From: Siphonodentalium dalli
Taxonomy: Eukaryota; Mollusca; Scaphopoda; Gadilida; Siphonodentaliidae
Reading direction: 5' to 3'
Length of the DNA: 64,000 nt
Assembly: GCA_032622095.1 (NCBI GenBank)
Contig: CP136061.1
Coordinates: forward strand, 1,182,001-1,246,000
Shown here one piece after another: positions 33,413 through 48,300 of this stretch. Position 1 is the first letter of the stretch, and every line of letters begins with the position of its first letter. The position numbers were made by a program, and so were the translations under genes. The notes under the pieces are model-generated. The model did no database searches. It was given only the letters and a program-made list of their open reading frames with translations, and had not been told where the DNA came from.

Positions 33413-33733
33413 ATACAGCAAATACATGTATACAGCAAATACATGTATACAGCAAATACATGTATACAGCAAATACAGGTATACAGTAAATACAGCAATA
33501 CAAGTATACAGCAAATACATGTATACAGTAAATACAGGTATACAGTAAATACAGCAATACAAGTATACAGCAAATACAGGTATACAGTAAATACACGTAT
33601 ACAGCAAATACAGGTATACAGCAAATACAAGTATACAGTAAATACAGGTATACAGTAAATACAGGTATACAGTAAATACAGCAATACAAGTATACAGCAA
33701 ATACAGGTATACAGTAAATACACGTATACAGCA
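33413..33733. repeat. Irregular TGT/half-unit block (copy 3 of 4)
   Basis: Same block as at 12.24 kb, 21,173 bp downstream, with the same three 8-bp half-unit insertions. The accidental top-strand frame is at 33,443-33,658. Confidence 0.9.
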
Positions 33734-35991
33734 AATACAGGTATACAGTAAATACAAGTATACAGCAAATACAAGTATACAGCAAATACAAGTATACAGC
33801 AAATACAAGTATACAGCAAATACAAGTATACAGCAAATACAGATATACAGTAAATACACGTATACAGTAAATACAAGTATACAGCAAATACAGACATACA
33901 GTAAATACAGGTATACAGCAAATACAAGTATACAGTAAATACAGGTATACAGCAAATACAGGTATACAGTAAATACAGGTATACAGCAAATACAAGTATA
34001 CAGCAAATACAAGTATACAGCAAATACAAGTATACAGTAAATACAGGTATACAGCAAATACAGACATACAGCAAATACAAGTATACAGCAAATACAGGTA
34101 TACAGCAAATACAGACATACAGTAAATACAGGTATACAGCAAATACAGACATACAGTAAATACAGGTATACAGTAAATACAGACATACAGCAAATACAGG
34201 TATACAGTAAATACAGGTATACAGTAAATACACGTATACAGCAAATACAGGTATACAGCAAATACAAGTATACAGCAAATACAAGTATACAGCAAATACA
34301 GACATACAGTAAATACAAGTATACAGCAAATACAGACATACAGCAAATACAAGTATACAGTAAATACAGGTATACAGCAAATACAGGTATACAGCAAATA
34401 CAAGTATACAGTAAATACAGGTATACAGCAAATACAAGTATACAGCAAATACAAGTATACAGCAAATACAGACATACAGTAAATACAAGTATACAGCAAA
34501 TACAGACATACAGTAAATACAGGTATACAGCAAATACAGGTATACAGCAAATACAAGTATACAGCAAATACAAGTATACAGCAAATACAAGTATACAGCA
34601 AATACAGACATACAGTAAATACAGGTATACAGTAAATACAGACATACAGTAAATACAGACATACAGTAAATACAAGTATACAGCAAATACAAGTATACAG
34701 CAAATACAGGTATACAGCAAATACAAGTATACAGTAAATACAAGTATACAGCAAATACAAGTATACAGCAAATACAGGTATACAGCAAATACAGACATAC
34801 AGTAAATACAGGTATACAGCAAATACAAGTATACAGTAAATACAAGTATACAGCAAATACAGGTATACAGCAAATACAAGTATACAGCAAATACAGACAT
34901 ACAGTAAATACAAGTATACAGCAAATACAGGTATACAGCAAATACAGGTATACAGCAAATACAGGTATACAGTAAATACAAGTATACAGCAAATACAAGT
35001 ATACAGCAAATACAGACATACAGCAAATACAAGTATACAGCAAATACAGGTATACAGCAAATACAGACATACAGCAAATACAAGTATACAGTAAATACAA
35101 GTATACAGCAAATACAAGTATACAGCAAATACAGACATACAGCAAATACAAGTATACAGCAAATACAGACATACAGCAAATACAAGTATACAGCAAATAC
35201 AGGTATACAGTAAATACAAGTATACAGCAAATACAAGTATACAGCAAATACAGACATACAGTAAATACAGGTATACAGCAAATACAAGTATACAGCAAAT
35301 ACAGACATACAGCAAATACAAGTATACAGCAAATACAGGTATACAGTAAATACACGTATACAGTAAATACAGGTATACAGTAAATACAGGTATACAGTAA
35401 ATACAGGTATACAGTAAATACAGGTATACAGCAAATACAGGTATACAGCAAATACACGTATACAGTAAATACAAGTATACAGTAAATACAAGTATACAGC
35501 AAATACAAGTATACAGCAAATACAAGTATACAGCAAATACAGACATACAGTAAATACAGATATACAGTAAATACAGGTATACAGTAAATACAGGAATACA
35601 GTAAATACAGGTATACAGTAAATACAGGTATACAGTAAATACAAGTATACAGCAAATACAAGTATACAGCAAATACAGGTATACAGTAAATACAGGTATA
35701 CAGTAAATACACGTATACAGTAAATACAGGTATACAGTAAATACAAGTATACAGTAAATACACGTATACAGTAAATACAGGTATACAGCAAATACACGTA
35801 TACAGTAAATACACGTATACAGTAAATACAGGTATACAGTAAATACAGGTATACAGTAAATACACGTATACAGTAAATACAGGTATACAGTAAATACATG
35901 TATACAGTAAATACACGTATACAGTAAATACAGGTATACAGTAAATACACGTATACAGTAAATACAGGTATACAGTAAATACAGATATACA

Positions 35992-36247
35992 GCAAATACA
36001 CGTATACAGTAAATACACGTATACAGTAAATACACGTATACAGTAAATACACGTATACAGCAAATACACGTATACAGTAAATACACGTATACAGCAAATA
36101 CACGTATACAGTAAATACACGTATACAGTAAATACACGTATACAGTAAATACACGTATACAGTAAATACACGTATACAGTAAATACACGTATACAGTAAA
36201 TACACGTATACAGCAAATACACGTATACAGTAAATACACGTATACAG
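35992..36247. repeat. Run of 15 consecutive CGT monomers, second copy
   Basis: Fifteen ACGTA-bearing monomers in a row, corresponding to 14,819-15,073. The base-6 T/C pattern differs slightly between the two tracts, although the surrounding sequence is otherwise almost unchanged. Confidence 0.88.
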
Positions 36248-37276
36248 TAAATACAGGTATACAGTAAATACAGATATACAGTAAATACACGTATACAGTA
36301 AATACACGTATACAGTAAATACAGGTATACAGTAAATACACGTATACAGCAAATACAAGTATACAGTAAATACAGACATACAGTAAATACACGTATACAG
36401 CAAATACAAGTATACAGTAAATACAGGTATACAGTAAATACAGGTATACAGCAAATACAGGTATACAGTAAATACAAGTATACAGCAAATACAAGTATAC
36501 AGTAAATACAGGTATACAGTAAATACAGGTATACAGCAAATACAGGTATACAGCAAATACAAGTATACAGTAAATACAGACATACAGCAAATACACGTAT
36601 ACAGCAAATACAAGTATACAGTAAATACAGGTATACAGTAAATACAGGTATACAGCAAATACAGGTATACAGTAAATACAAGTATACAGCAAATACAAGT
36701 ATACAGTAAATACAGGTATACAGCAAATACAGGTATACAGCAAATACAGGTATACAGCAAATACAAGTATACAGTAAATACAGATATACAGTAAATACAA
36801 GTATACAGCAAATACAAGTATACAGCAAATACAGACATACAGTAAATACAAGTATACAGCAAATACAGACATACAGTAAATACAGATATACAGTAAATAC
36901 AGGTATACAGTAAATACAGACATACAGTAAATACAGACATACAGTAAATACAGATACATACAAGTAAATACAAGTATACAGTAAATACAGGTATACAGCA
37001 AATACAGGTATACAGCAAATACAGACATACAGTAAATACAAGTATACAGCAAATACAGACATACAGTAAATACAGATATACAGTAAATACAAACATACAG
37101 CAAATACAGACATACAGTAAATACAGACATACAGCTAATACAGACATACAGTAAATACAGATATACAGTAAATACAGACATACAGTAAATACAGACATAC
37201 AGTAAATACAGATATTCAGTAAATACAGACATACAGCAAATACAGACATACAGTAAATACAGATATACAGTAAATA

Positions 37277-40200
37277 CAGACATACAGCAAATACAAGTAT
37301 ACAGTAAATACAGGTATACAGTAAATACAGGTATACAGCAAATACAGGTATACAGTAAATACAAGTATACAGCAAATACAGGTATACAGTAAATACAAGT
37401 ATACAGCAAATACAAGTATACAGCAAATACAGGTATACAGTAAATATAGGTATACAGTAAATACAGGTATACAGCAAATACAGACATACAGCAAATACAG
37501 ACATACAGTAAATACAAGTATACAGCAAATACAGACATACAGTAAATACAAGTATACAGCAAATACAGGTATACAGCAAATACAGACATACAGCAAATAC
37601 AGACATACAGTAAATACAGGTATACAGCAAATACAGATATACAGTAAATACAGGTATACAGCAAATACAGACATACAGCAAATACAGACATACAGTAAAT
37701 ACAAGTATACAGCAAATACAGATATACAGTAAATACAGACATACAGCAAATACAGATATACAGTAAATACAAGTATACAGCAAATACAGGTATACAGCAA
37801 ATACAGACATACAGTAAATACAGATATACAGTAAATACAAGTATACAGTAAATACAGACATACAGTAAATACAGATATACAGTAAATACAAGTATACAGT
37901 AAATACAGACATACAGCAAATACAGATATACAGTAAATACAAGTATACAGCAAATACAGGTATACAGCAAATACAGACATACAGTAAATACAGATATACA
38001 GTAAATACAAGTATACAGTAAATACAGACATACAGTAAATACAAGTATACAGCAAATACAGACATACAGTAAATACAGGTATACAGCAAATACAGACATA
38101 CAGCAAATACAGGTATACAGCAAATACAGACATACAGCAAATACAGGTATACAGCAAATACAGGTATACAGCAAATACAGGTATACAGCAAATACAAGTA
38201 TACAGCAAATACAGATATACAGTAAATACAAGTATACAGCAAATACAGACATACAGCAAATACAGACATACAGCAAATACAGACATACAGCAAATACAGG
38301 TATACAGCAAATACAGGTATACAGCAAATACAGGTATACAGCAAATACACGTATACAGTAAATACACGTATACAGTAAATACACGTATACAGCAAATACA
38401 GACATACAGTAAATACAAGTATACAGTAAATACAAGTATACAGCAAATACAGATATACAGTAAATACAGGTATACAGCAAATACAGGTATACAGCAAATA
38501 CAAGTATACAGCAAATACAGATATACAGTAAATACAAGTATACAGCAAATACAGACATACAGTAAATACAAGTATACAGCAAATACAGACATACAGTAAA
38601 TACAAGTATACAGTAAATACACGTATACAGCAAATACACGTATACAGTAAATACACGTATACAGTAAATACACGTATACAGCAAATACAGACATACAGTA
38701 AATACAAGTATACAGTAAATACAAGTATACAGCAAATACAAGTATACAGCAAATACAGATATACAGTAAATACAAGTATACAGCAAATACAGATATACAG
38801 TAAATACAAGTATACAGCAAATACAGATATACAGTAAATACAAGTATACAGTAAATACAGGTATACAGCAAATACAGACATACAGTAAATACAGATATAC
38901 AGTAAATACAAGTATACAGTAAATACAGACATACAGTAAATACAGATATACAGTAAATACAAGTATACAGCAAATACAGATATACAGTAAATACAGGTAT
39001 ACAGCAAATACAGACATACAGTAAATACAGGTATACAGCAAATACAGACATACAGCAAATACAGACATACAGCAAATACAGGTATACAGCAAATACAAGT
39101 ATACAGCAAATACAGATATACAGTAAATACAAGTATACAGCAAATACAGATATACAGTAAATACAAGTATACAGCAAATACAGACATACAGTAAATACAG
39201 ACATACAGTAAATACAGGTATACAGCAAATACAGATATACAGCAAATACAAGTATACAGTAAATACACGTATACAGCAAATACAAGTATACAGCAAATAC
39301 AGGTATACAGCAAATACAAGTATACAGCAAATACAAGTATACAGCAAATACAGAATACAGTAAATACAAGTATACAGTAAATACAAGTATACAGCAAATA
39401 CAGACATACAGTAAATACAAGTATACAGTAAATACAGGTATACAGTAAATACAAGTATACAGCAAATACATGTATACAGCAAATACATGTATACAGCAAA
39501 TACATGTATACAGCAAATACAGGTATACAGTAAATACAGCAATACAAGTATACAGCAAATACATGTATACAGTAAATACAGGTATACAGTAAATACAGCA
39601 ATACAAGTATACAGCAAATACAGGTATACAGTAAATACACGTATACAGCAAATACAGGTATACAGCAAATACAAGTATACAGTAAATACAGGTATACAGT
39701 AAATACAGGTATACAGTAAATACAGCAATACAAGTATACAGCAAATACAGGTATACAGTAAATACACGTATACAGCAAATACAGGTATACAGTAAATACA
39801 AGTATACAGCAAATACAAGTATACAGCAAATACAAGTATACAGCAAATACAAGTATACAGCAAATACAAGTATACAGCAAATACAGATATACAGTAAATA
39901 CACGTATACAGTAAATACAAGTATACAGCAAATACAGACATACAGTAAATACAGGTATACAGCAAATACAAGTATACAGTAAATACAGGTATACAGCAAA
40001 TACAGGTATACAGTAAATACAGGTATACAGCAAATACAAGTATACAGCAAATACAAGTATACAGCAAATACAAGTATACAGTAAATACAGGTATACAGCA
40101 AATACAGACATACAGCAAATACAAGTATACAGCAAATACAGGTATACAGCAAATACAGACATACAGTAAATACAGGTATACAGCAAATACAGACATACAG

Positions 40201-43200
40201 TAAATACAGGTATACAGTAAATACAGACATACAGCAAATACAGGTATACAGTAAATACAGGTATACAGTAAATACACGTATACAGCAAATACAGGTATAC
40301 AGCAAATACAAGTATACAGCAAATACAAGTATACAGCAAATACAGACATACAGTAAATACAAGTATACAGCAAATACAGACATACAGCAAATACAAGTAT
40401 ACAGTAAATACAGGTATACAGCAAATACAGGTATACAGCAAATACAAGTATACAGTAAATACAGGTATACAGCAAATACAAGTATACAGCAAATACAAGT
40501 ATACAGCAAATACAGACATACAGTAAATACAAGTATACAGCAAATACAGACATACAGTAAATACAGGTATACAGCAAATACAGGTATACAGCAAATACAA
40601 GTATACAGCAAATACAAGTATACAGCAAATACAAGTATACAGCAAATACAGACATACAGTAAATACAGGTATACAGTAAATACAGACATACAGTAAATAC
40701 AGACATACAGTAAATACAAGTATACAGCAAATACAAGTATACAGCAAATACAGGTATACAGCAAATACAAGTATACAGTAAATACAAGTATACAGCAAAT
40801 ACAAGTATACAGCAAATACAGGTATACAGCAAATACAGACATACAGTAAATACAGGTATACAGCAAATACAAGTATACAGTAAATACAAGTATACAGCAA
40901 ATACAGGTATACAGCAAATACAAGTATACAGCAAATACAGACATACAGTAAATACAAGTATACAGCAAATACAGGTATACAGCAAATACAGGTATACAGC
41001 AAATACAGGTATACAGTAAATACAAGTATACAGCAAATACAAGTATACAGCAAATACAGACATACAGCAAATACAAGTATACAGCAAATACAGGTATACA
41101 GCAAATACAGACATACAGCAAATACAAGTATACAGTAAATACAAGTATACAGCAAATACAAGTATACAGCAAATACAGACATACAGCAAATACAAGTATA
41201 CAGCAAATACAGGTATACAGTAAATACAGGTATACAGCAAATACAGGTATACAGTAAATACAAGTATACAGCAAATACAAGTATACAGCAAATACAGACA
41301 TACAGTAAATACAGGTATACAGCAAATACAAGTATACAGCAAATACAGACATACAGCAAATACAAGTATACAGCAAATACAGGTATACAGTAAATACACG
41401 TATACAGTAAATACAGGTATACAGTAAATACAGGTATACAGTAAATACAGGTATACAGTAAATACAGGTATACAGCAAATACAGGTATACAGCAAATACA
41501 CGTATACAGTAAATACAAGTATACAGTAAATACAAGTATACAGCAAATACAAGTATACAGCAAATACAAGTATACAGCAAATACAGACATACAGTAAATA
41601 CAGATATACAGTAAATACAGGTATACAGTAAATACAGGAATACAGTAAATACAGGTATACAGTAAATACAGGTATACAGTAAATACAAGTATACAGTAAA
41701 TACAGGTATACAGTAAATACAAGTATACAGCAAATACAAGTATACAGCAAATACAGGTATACAGTAAATACAGGTATACAGTAAATACACGTATACAGTA
41801 AATACAGGTATACAGTAAATACAAGTATACAGTAAATACACGTATACAGTAAATACAGGTATACAGCAAATACACGTATACAGTAAATACACGTATACAG
41901 TAAATACAGGTATACAGTAAATACAGGTATACAGTAAATACATGTATACAGTAAATACACGTATACAGTAAATACAGGTATACAGTAAATACACGTATAC
42001 AGTAAATACAGGTATACAGTAAATACAGATATACAGCAAATACACGTATACAGTAAATACAGATATACAGCAAATACACGTATACAGTAAATACACGTAT
42101 ACAGTAAATACACGTATACAGTAAATACACGTATACAGCAAATACACGTATACAGTAAATACACGTATACAGCAAATACACGTATACAGTAAATACACGT
42201 ATACAGTAAATACACGTATACAGCAAATACACGTATACAGTAAATACACGTATACAGTAAATACAGGTATACAGTAAATACAGATATACAGTAAATACAC
42301 GTATACAGTAAATACACGTATACAGTAAATACAGGTATACAGTAAATACACGTATACAGCAAATACAAGTATACAGTAAATACAGACATACAGTAAATAC
42401 ACGTATACAGCAAATACAAGTATACAGTAAATACAGGTATACAGTAAATACAGGTATACAGCAAATACAGGTATACAGTAAATACAAGTATACAGCAAAT
42501 ACAAGTATACAGTAAATACAGGTATACAGTAAATACAGGTATACAGCAAATACAGGTATACAGCAAATACAAGTATACAGTAAATACAGACATACAGCAA
42601 ATACACGTATACAGCAAATACAAGTATACAGTAAATACAGGTATACAGTAAATACAGGTATACAGCAAATACAGGTATACAGTAAATACAAGTATACAGC
42701 AAATACAAGTATACAGTAAATACAGGTATACAGCAAATACAGGTATACAGCAAATACAGGTATACAGCAAATACAAGTATACAGTAAATACAGATATACA
42801 GTAAATACAAGTATACAGCAAATACAAGTATACAGCAAATACAGACATACAGTAAATACAAGTATACAGCAAATACAGACATACAGTAAATACAGATATA
42901 CAGTAAATACAGGTATACAGTAAATACAGACATACAGTAAATACAGATATACAGTAAATACAAGTATACAGTAAATACAGGTATACAGCAAATACAGGTA
43001 TACAGCAAATACAAGTATACAGTAAATACAGATATACAGTAAATACAAGTATACAGCAAATACAAGTATACAGCAAATACAGACATACAGCAAATACAAG
43101 TATACAGCAAATACAGGTATACAGCAAATACAGACATACAGTAAATACAAGTATACAGCAAATACAGACATACAGTAAATACAGATATACAGTAAATACA

Positions 43201-43500
43201 GGTATACAGCAAATACAAGTATACAGCAAATACAGACATACAGTAAATACAAGTATACAGCAAATACAGACATACAGTAAATACAGATATACAGTAAATA
43301 CAAACATACAGCAAATACAGACATACAGTAAATACAGACATACAGCAAATACAGACATACAGTAAATACAGATATACAGTAAATACAGACATACAGTAAA
43401 TACAGACATACAGTAAATACAGATATACAGTAAATACAGACATACAGCAAATACAGACATACAGTAAATACAGATATACAGTAAATACAGACATACAGTA
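37277..43500. repeat. A unit 4 (complete, runs into the 1.6-kb duplication)
   Basis: Counterpart of A unit 2 in the second 21-kb copy. It shares that unit's one-base deletion (near 39,353) and GGAATAC variant (41,638). Unlike unit 2 it is not truncated near 41.87 kb. It continues through a CGT tract (about 42,075-42,260) to an AAACATAC variant at 43,301, as units 1 and 3 do. The match to the end of units 1 and 3 is lost near 43,500. Confidence 0.8.
39457..39777. repeat. Irregular TGT/half-unit block (copy 4 of 4)
   Basis: Same block as at 12.24 kb, 6,044 bp after the third copy. The accidental 71-codon top-strand frame is at 39,487-39,702. Confidence 0.9.
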
Positions 43501-45304
43501 AATACAGGTATACAGCAAATACAGGTATACAGCAAATACAAGTATACAGCAAATACAGGTATACAGCAAATACAGACATACAGTAAATACAAGTATACAG
43601 CAAATACAGACATACAGTAAATACAGATATACAGTAAATACAGGTATACAGCAAATACAAGTATACAGCAAATACAGACATACAGTAAATACACGTATAC
43701 AGTAAATACACGTATACAGTAAATACACGTATACAGTAAATACACGTATACAGCAAATACACGTATACAGTAAATACACGTATACAGTAAATACACGTAT
43801 ACAGTAAATACACGTATACAGTAAATACACGTATACAGCAAATACACGTATACAGTAAATACACGTATACAGTAAATACAGGTATACAGTAAATACAGAT
43901 ATACAGTAAATACACGTATACAGTAAATACACGTATACAGTAAATACAGGTATACAGTAAATACACGTATACAGCAAATACAAGTATACAGTAAATACAG
44001 ACATACAGTAAATACACGTATACAGCAAATACAAGTATACAGTAAATACAGGTATACAGTAAATACAGGTATACAGCAAATACAGGTATACAGTAAATAC
44101 AAGTATACAGCAAATACAAGTATACAGTAAATACAGGTATACAGTAAATACAGGTATACAGCAAATACAGGTATACAGCAAATACAAGTATACAGTAAAT
44201 ACAGACATACAGCAAATACACGTATACAGCAAATACAAGTATACAGTAAATACAGGTATACAGTAAATACAGGTATACAGCAAATACAGGTATACAGTAA
44301 ATACAAGTATACAGCAAATACAAGTATACAGTAAATACAGGTATACAGCAAATACAGGTATACAGCAAATACAGGTATACAGCAAATACAAGTATACAGT
44401 AAATACAGATATACAGTAAATACAAGTATACAGCAAATACAAGTATACAGCAAATACAGACATACAGTAAATACAAGTATACAGCAAATACAGACATACA
44501 GTAAATACAGATATACAGTAAATACAGGTATACAGTAAATACAGACATACAGTAAATACAGATATACAGTAAATACAAGTATACAGTAAATACAGGTATA
44601 CAGCAAATACAGGTATACAGCAAATACAAGTATACAGTAAATACAGATATACAGTAAATACAAGTATACAGCAAATACAAGTATACAGCAAATACAGACA
44701 TACAGCAAATACAAGTATACAGCAAATACAGGTATACAGCAAATACAGACATACAGTAAATACAAGTATACAGCAAATACAGACATACAGTAAATACAGA
44801 TATACAGTAAATACAGGTATACAGCAAATACAAGTATACAGCAAATACAGACATACAGTAAATACAAGTATACAGCAAATACAGACATACAGTAAATACA
44901 GATATACAGTAAATACAAACATACAGCAAATACAGACATACAGTAAATACAGACATACAGCAAATACAGACATACAGTAAATACAGATATACAGTAAATA
45001 CAGACATACAGTAAATACAGACATACAGTAAATACAGATATACAGTAAATACAGACATACAGCAAATACAGACATACAGTAAATACAGATATACAGTAAA
45101 TACAGACATACAGTAAATACAGGTATACAGCAAATACAGGTATACAGCAAATACAAGTATACAGCAAATACAGGTATACAGCAAATACAGACATACAGTA
45201 AATACAAGTATACAGCAAATACAGACATACAGTAAATACAGATATACAGTAAATACAGGTATACAGCAAATACAAGTATACAGCAAATACAGACATACAG
45301 TAAA
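42075..45304. repeat. 1,615-bp tandem duplication (95 monomers)
   Basis: The AAACATAC variant at 43,301 recurs at 44,916, exactly 1,615 bp or 95 monomers later, and the flanking variant order matches on both sides. The first copy spans about 42,075-43,689 and the second about 43,690-45,304. Each begins with a tract of 11 CGT monomers that differ at two base-6 positions. The match ends where one copy continues with CGT monomers (43.69 kb) and the other with AGT monomers (45.30 kb). Confidence 0.85.
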
Positions 45305-48300
45305 TACAAGTATACAGCAAATACAGATATACAGTAAATACAGATATACAGCAAATACAAGTATACAGTAAATACAGGTATACAGTAAATACAGATATAC
45401 AGTAAATACAGATATACAGCAAATACAAGTATACAGCAAATACAGGTATACAGCAAATACAAGTATACAGCAAATACAGACATACAGTAAATACAGGTAT
45501 ACAGTAAATACAGATATACAGTAAATACAAGTATACAGCAAATACAGGTATACAGCAAATACAAGTATACAGCAAATACAGACATACAGTAAATACAGGT
45601 ATACAGCAAATACAAGTATACAGCAAATACAGACATACAGTAAATACAGATATACAGTAAATACAGATATACAGTAAATACAAGTATACAGCAAATACAG
45701 GTATACAGCAAATACAAGTATACAGCAAATACAGACATACAGTAAATACAGGTATACAGCAAATACAAGTATACAGTAAATACAGGTATACAGCAAATAC
45801 AGACATACAGTAAATACAGGTATACAGCAAATACAAGTATACAGCAAATACAGACATACAGTAAATACACGTATACAGCAAATACAAGTATACAGTAAAT
45901 ACAGGTATACAGCAAATACAGGTATACAGCAAATATAGGTATACAGTAAATACAGATATACAGCAAATACAGATATACAGCAAATACAGACATACAGTAA
46001 ATACACGTATACAGCAAATACAAGTATACAGTAAATACAGGTATACAGTAAATACAGATATACAGCAAATACAGATATACAGCAAATACAGACATACAGT
46101 AAATACAGATATACAGTAAATACAGATATACAGTAAATACAGATATACAGCAAATACAGATATACAGCAAATACAGACATACAGCAAATACAGACATACA
46201 GTAAATACAGATATACAGTAAATACAAGTATACAGTAAATACAGGTATACAGTAAATACAGGTATACAGCAAATACAGACATACATTAAATACAGGTATA
46301 CAGCAAATACAGGTATACAGCAAATACAGGTATACAGCAAATACAGGTATACAGCAAATACAAGTATACAGCAAATACAGGTATACAGCAAATACAAGTA
46401 TACAGCAAATACAAGTATACAGCAAATACAGACATACAGTAAATACAGACATACAGTAAATACAGGTATACAGCAAATACAGACATACAGTAAATACAGA
46501 TATACAGTAAATACAGACATACAGTAAATACAGGTATACAGCAAATACAGACATACAGTAAATACAGACATACAGCAAATACAGACATACAGTAAATACA
46601 GGTATACAGCAAATACAGACATACAGTAAATACAGACATACAGTAAATACAGGTATACAGCAAATACAGACATACAGTAAATACAGGTATACAGCAAATA
46701 CAGACATACAGTAAATACAGACATACAGTAAATACAGGTATACAGCAAATACAGACATACAGTAAATACAGACATACAGTAAATACAGGTATACAGCAAA
46801 TACAGACATACAGTAAATACAGACATACAGTAAATACAGGTATACAGCAAATACAGACATACAGTAAATACAGGTATACAGCAAATACAGACATACAGTA
46901 AATACAGACATACAGTAAATACAGGTATACAGCAAATACAGACATACAGTAAATACAGACATACAGCAAATACAGACATACAGTAAATACAGGTATACAG
47001 CAAATACAGACATACAGTAAATACAGATATACAGTAAATACAGGTATACAGTAAATACAAGTATACAGCAAATACAGACATACAGTAAATACAGGTATAC
47101 AGCAAATACAGACATACAGTAAATACAGATATACAGTAAATACAGATATACAGTAAATACAAGTATACAGCAAATACAGACATACAGTAAATACAAGTAT
47201 ACAGCAAATACAGGTATACAGTAAATACAGATATACAGCAAATACAGACATACAGTAAATACAAGTATACAGTAAATACAGGTATACAGCAAATACAGAC
47301 ATACAGTAAATACAGATATACAGTAAATACAGATATACAGTAAATACAGGTATACAGCAAATACAGACATACAGTAAATACAGATATACAGTAAATACAA
47401 GTATACAGTAAATACAGGTATACAGTAAATACAGGTATACAGCAAATACAGACATACAGTAAATACAGGTATACAGCAAATACAGGTATACAGCAAATAC
47501 AGGTATACAGTAAATACAGGTATACAGTAAATACAGGTATACAGCAAATACAGACATACAGTAAATACAGGTATACAGCAAATACAGACATACAGTAAAT
47601 ACAGGTATACAGTAAATACAGGTATACAGCAAATACAGACATACAGTAAATACAGGTATACAGCAAATACAGGTATACAGCAAATACAGGTATACAGCAA
47701 ATACAGGTATACAGTAAATACAGATATACAGTAAATACAGGTATACAGCAAATACAGACATACAGTAAATACAGGTATACAGCAAATACAGACATACAGT
47801 AAATACACGTATACAGTAAATACAGGTATACAGTAAATACAGGTATACAGCAAATACAGGTATACAGTAAATACAGGTATACAGTAAATACAGGTATACA
47901 GTAAATACAGACATACAGTAAATACAGGTATACAGTAAATACAGGTATACAGCAAATACAGGTATACAGTAAATACAGGTATACAGTAAATACAGGTATA
48001 CAGCAAATACAGACATACAGTAAATACACGTATACAGTAAATACAGGTATACAGTAAATACAGGTATACAGTAAATACACGTATACAGTAAATACAGGTA
48101 TACAGTAAATACACGTATACAGTAAATACAGGTATACAGTAAATACAGGTATACAGTAAATACAGGTATACAGCAAATACAGACATACAGTAAATACAGG
48201 TATACAGCAAATACAGGTATACAGCAAATACAGGTATACAGCAAATACAGGTATACAGCAAATACAGGTATACAGTAAATACAGGTATACAGCAAATACA

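Larger units (their letters stand above)
31164..37276. repeat. A unit 3 (complete, second 21-kb copy)
   Basis: Counterpart of A unit 1 at a distance of 21,173 bp throughout. The start (9,991 to 31,164), catg block (12,270 to 33,443), GGAATAC (14,421 to 35,594) and GATACATAC slip (15,780 to 36,953) all agree. It ends after the AAACATAC and CAGCTAATAC variants near 37.1 kb. CAGCTAATAC is also seen near 15,961 but is absent at 43.3 and 44.9 kb. Confidence 0.88.
21097..41866. repeat. 21.1-kb higher-order repeat, copy 2
   Basis: This is the second copy of the block at 1-20,676, established by the same rare markers in the same order. Private differences include a half-unit loss near 28,397, where an 8-bp ACATACAG step is missing, and single-base variants near 25,983 (TAAACAC), 30,946 (CAATTATAC) and 37,216 (ATATTCAG). 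About two extra monomers sit near 41,695. Past about 41,866 this copy continues into further A-type sequence. At the equivalent point (about 20,676) copy 1 switches to B-type sequence, so the two copies have different right-hand junctions. Confidence 0.92.

Noticed and set aside
12270-39702. Four identical 71-codon top-strand frames (12,270; 18,331; 33,443; 39,487)
   Set aside because: They arise where half-unit insertions shift the phase past TAA triplets in GTAAAT. The translation is pure monomer repeat, and the four copies are explained by the A-unit duplications.
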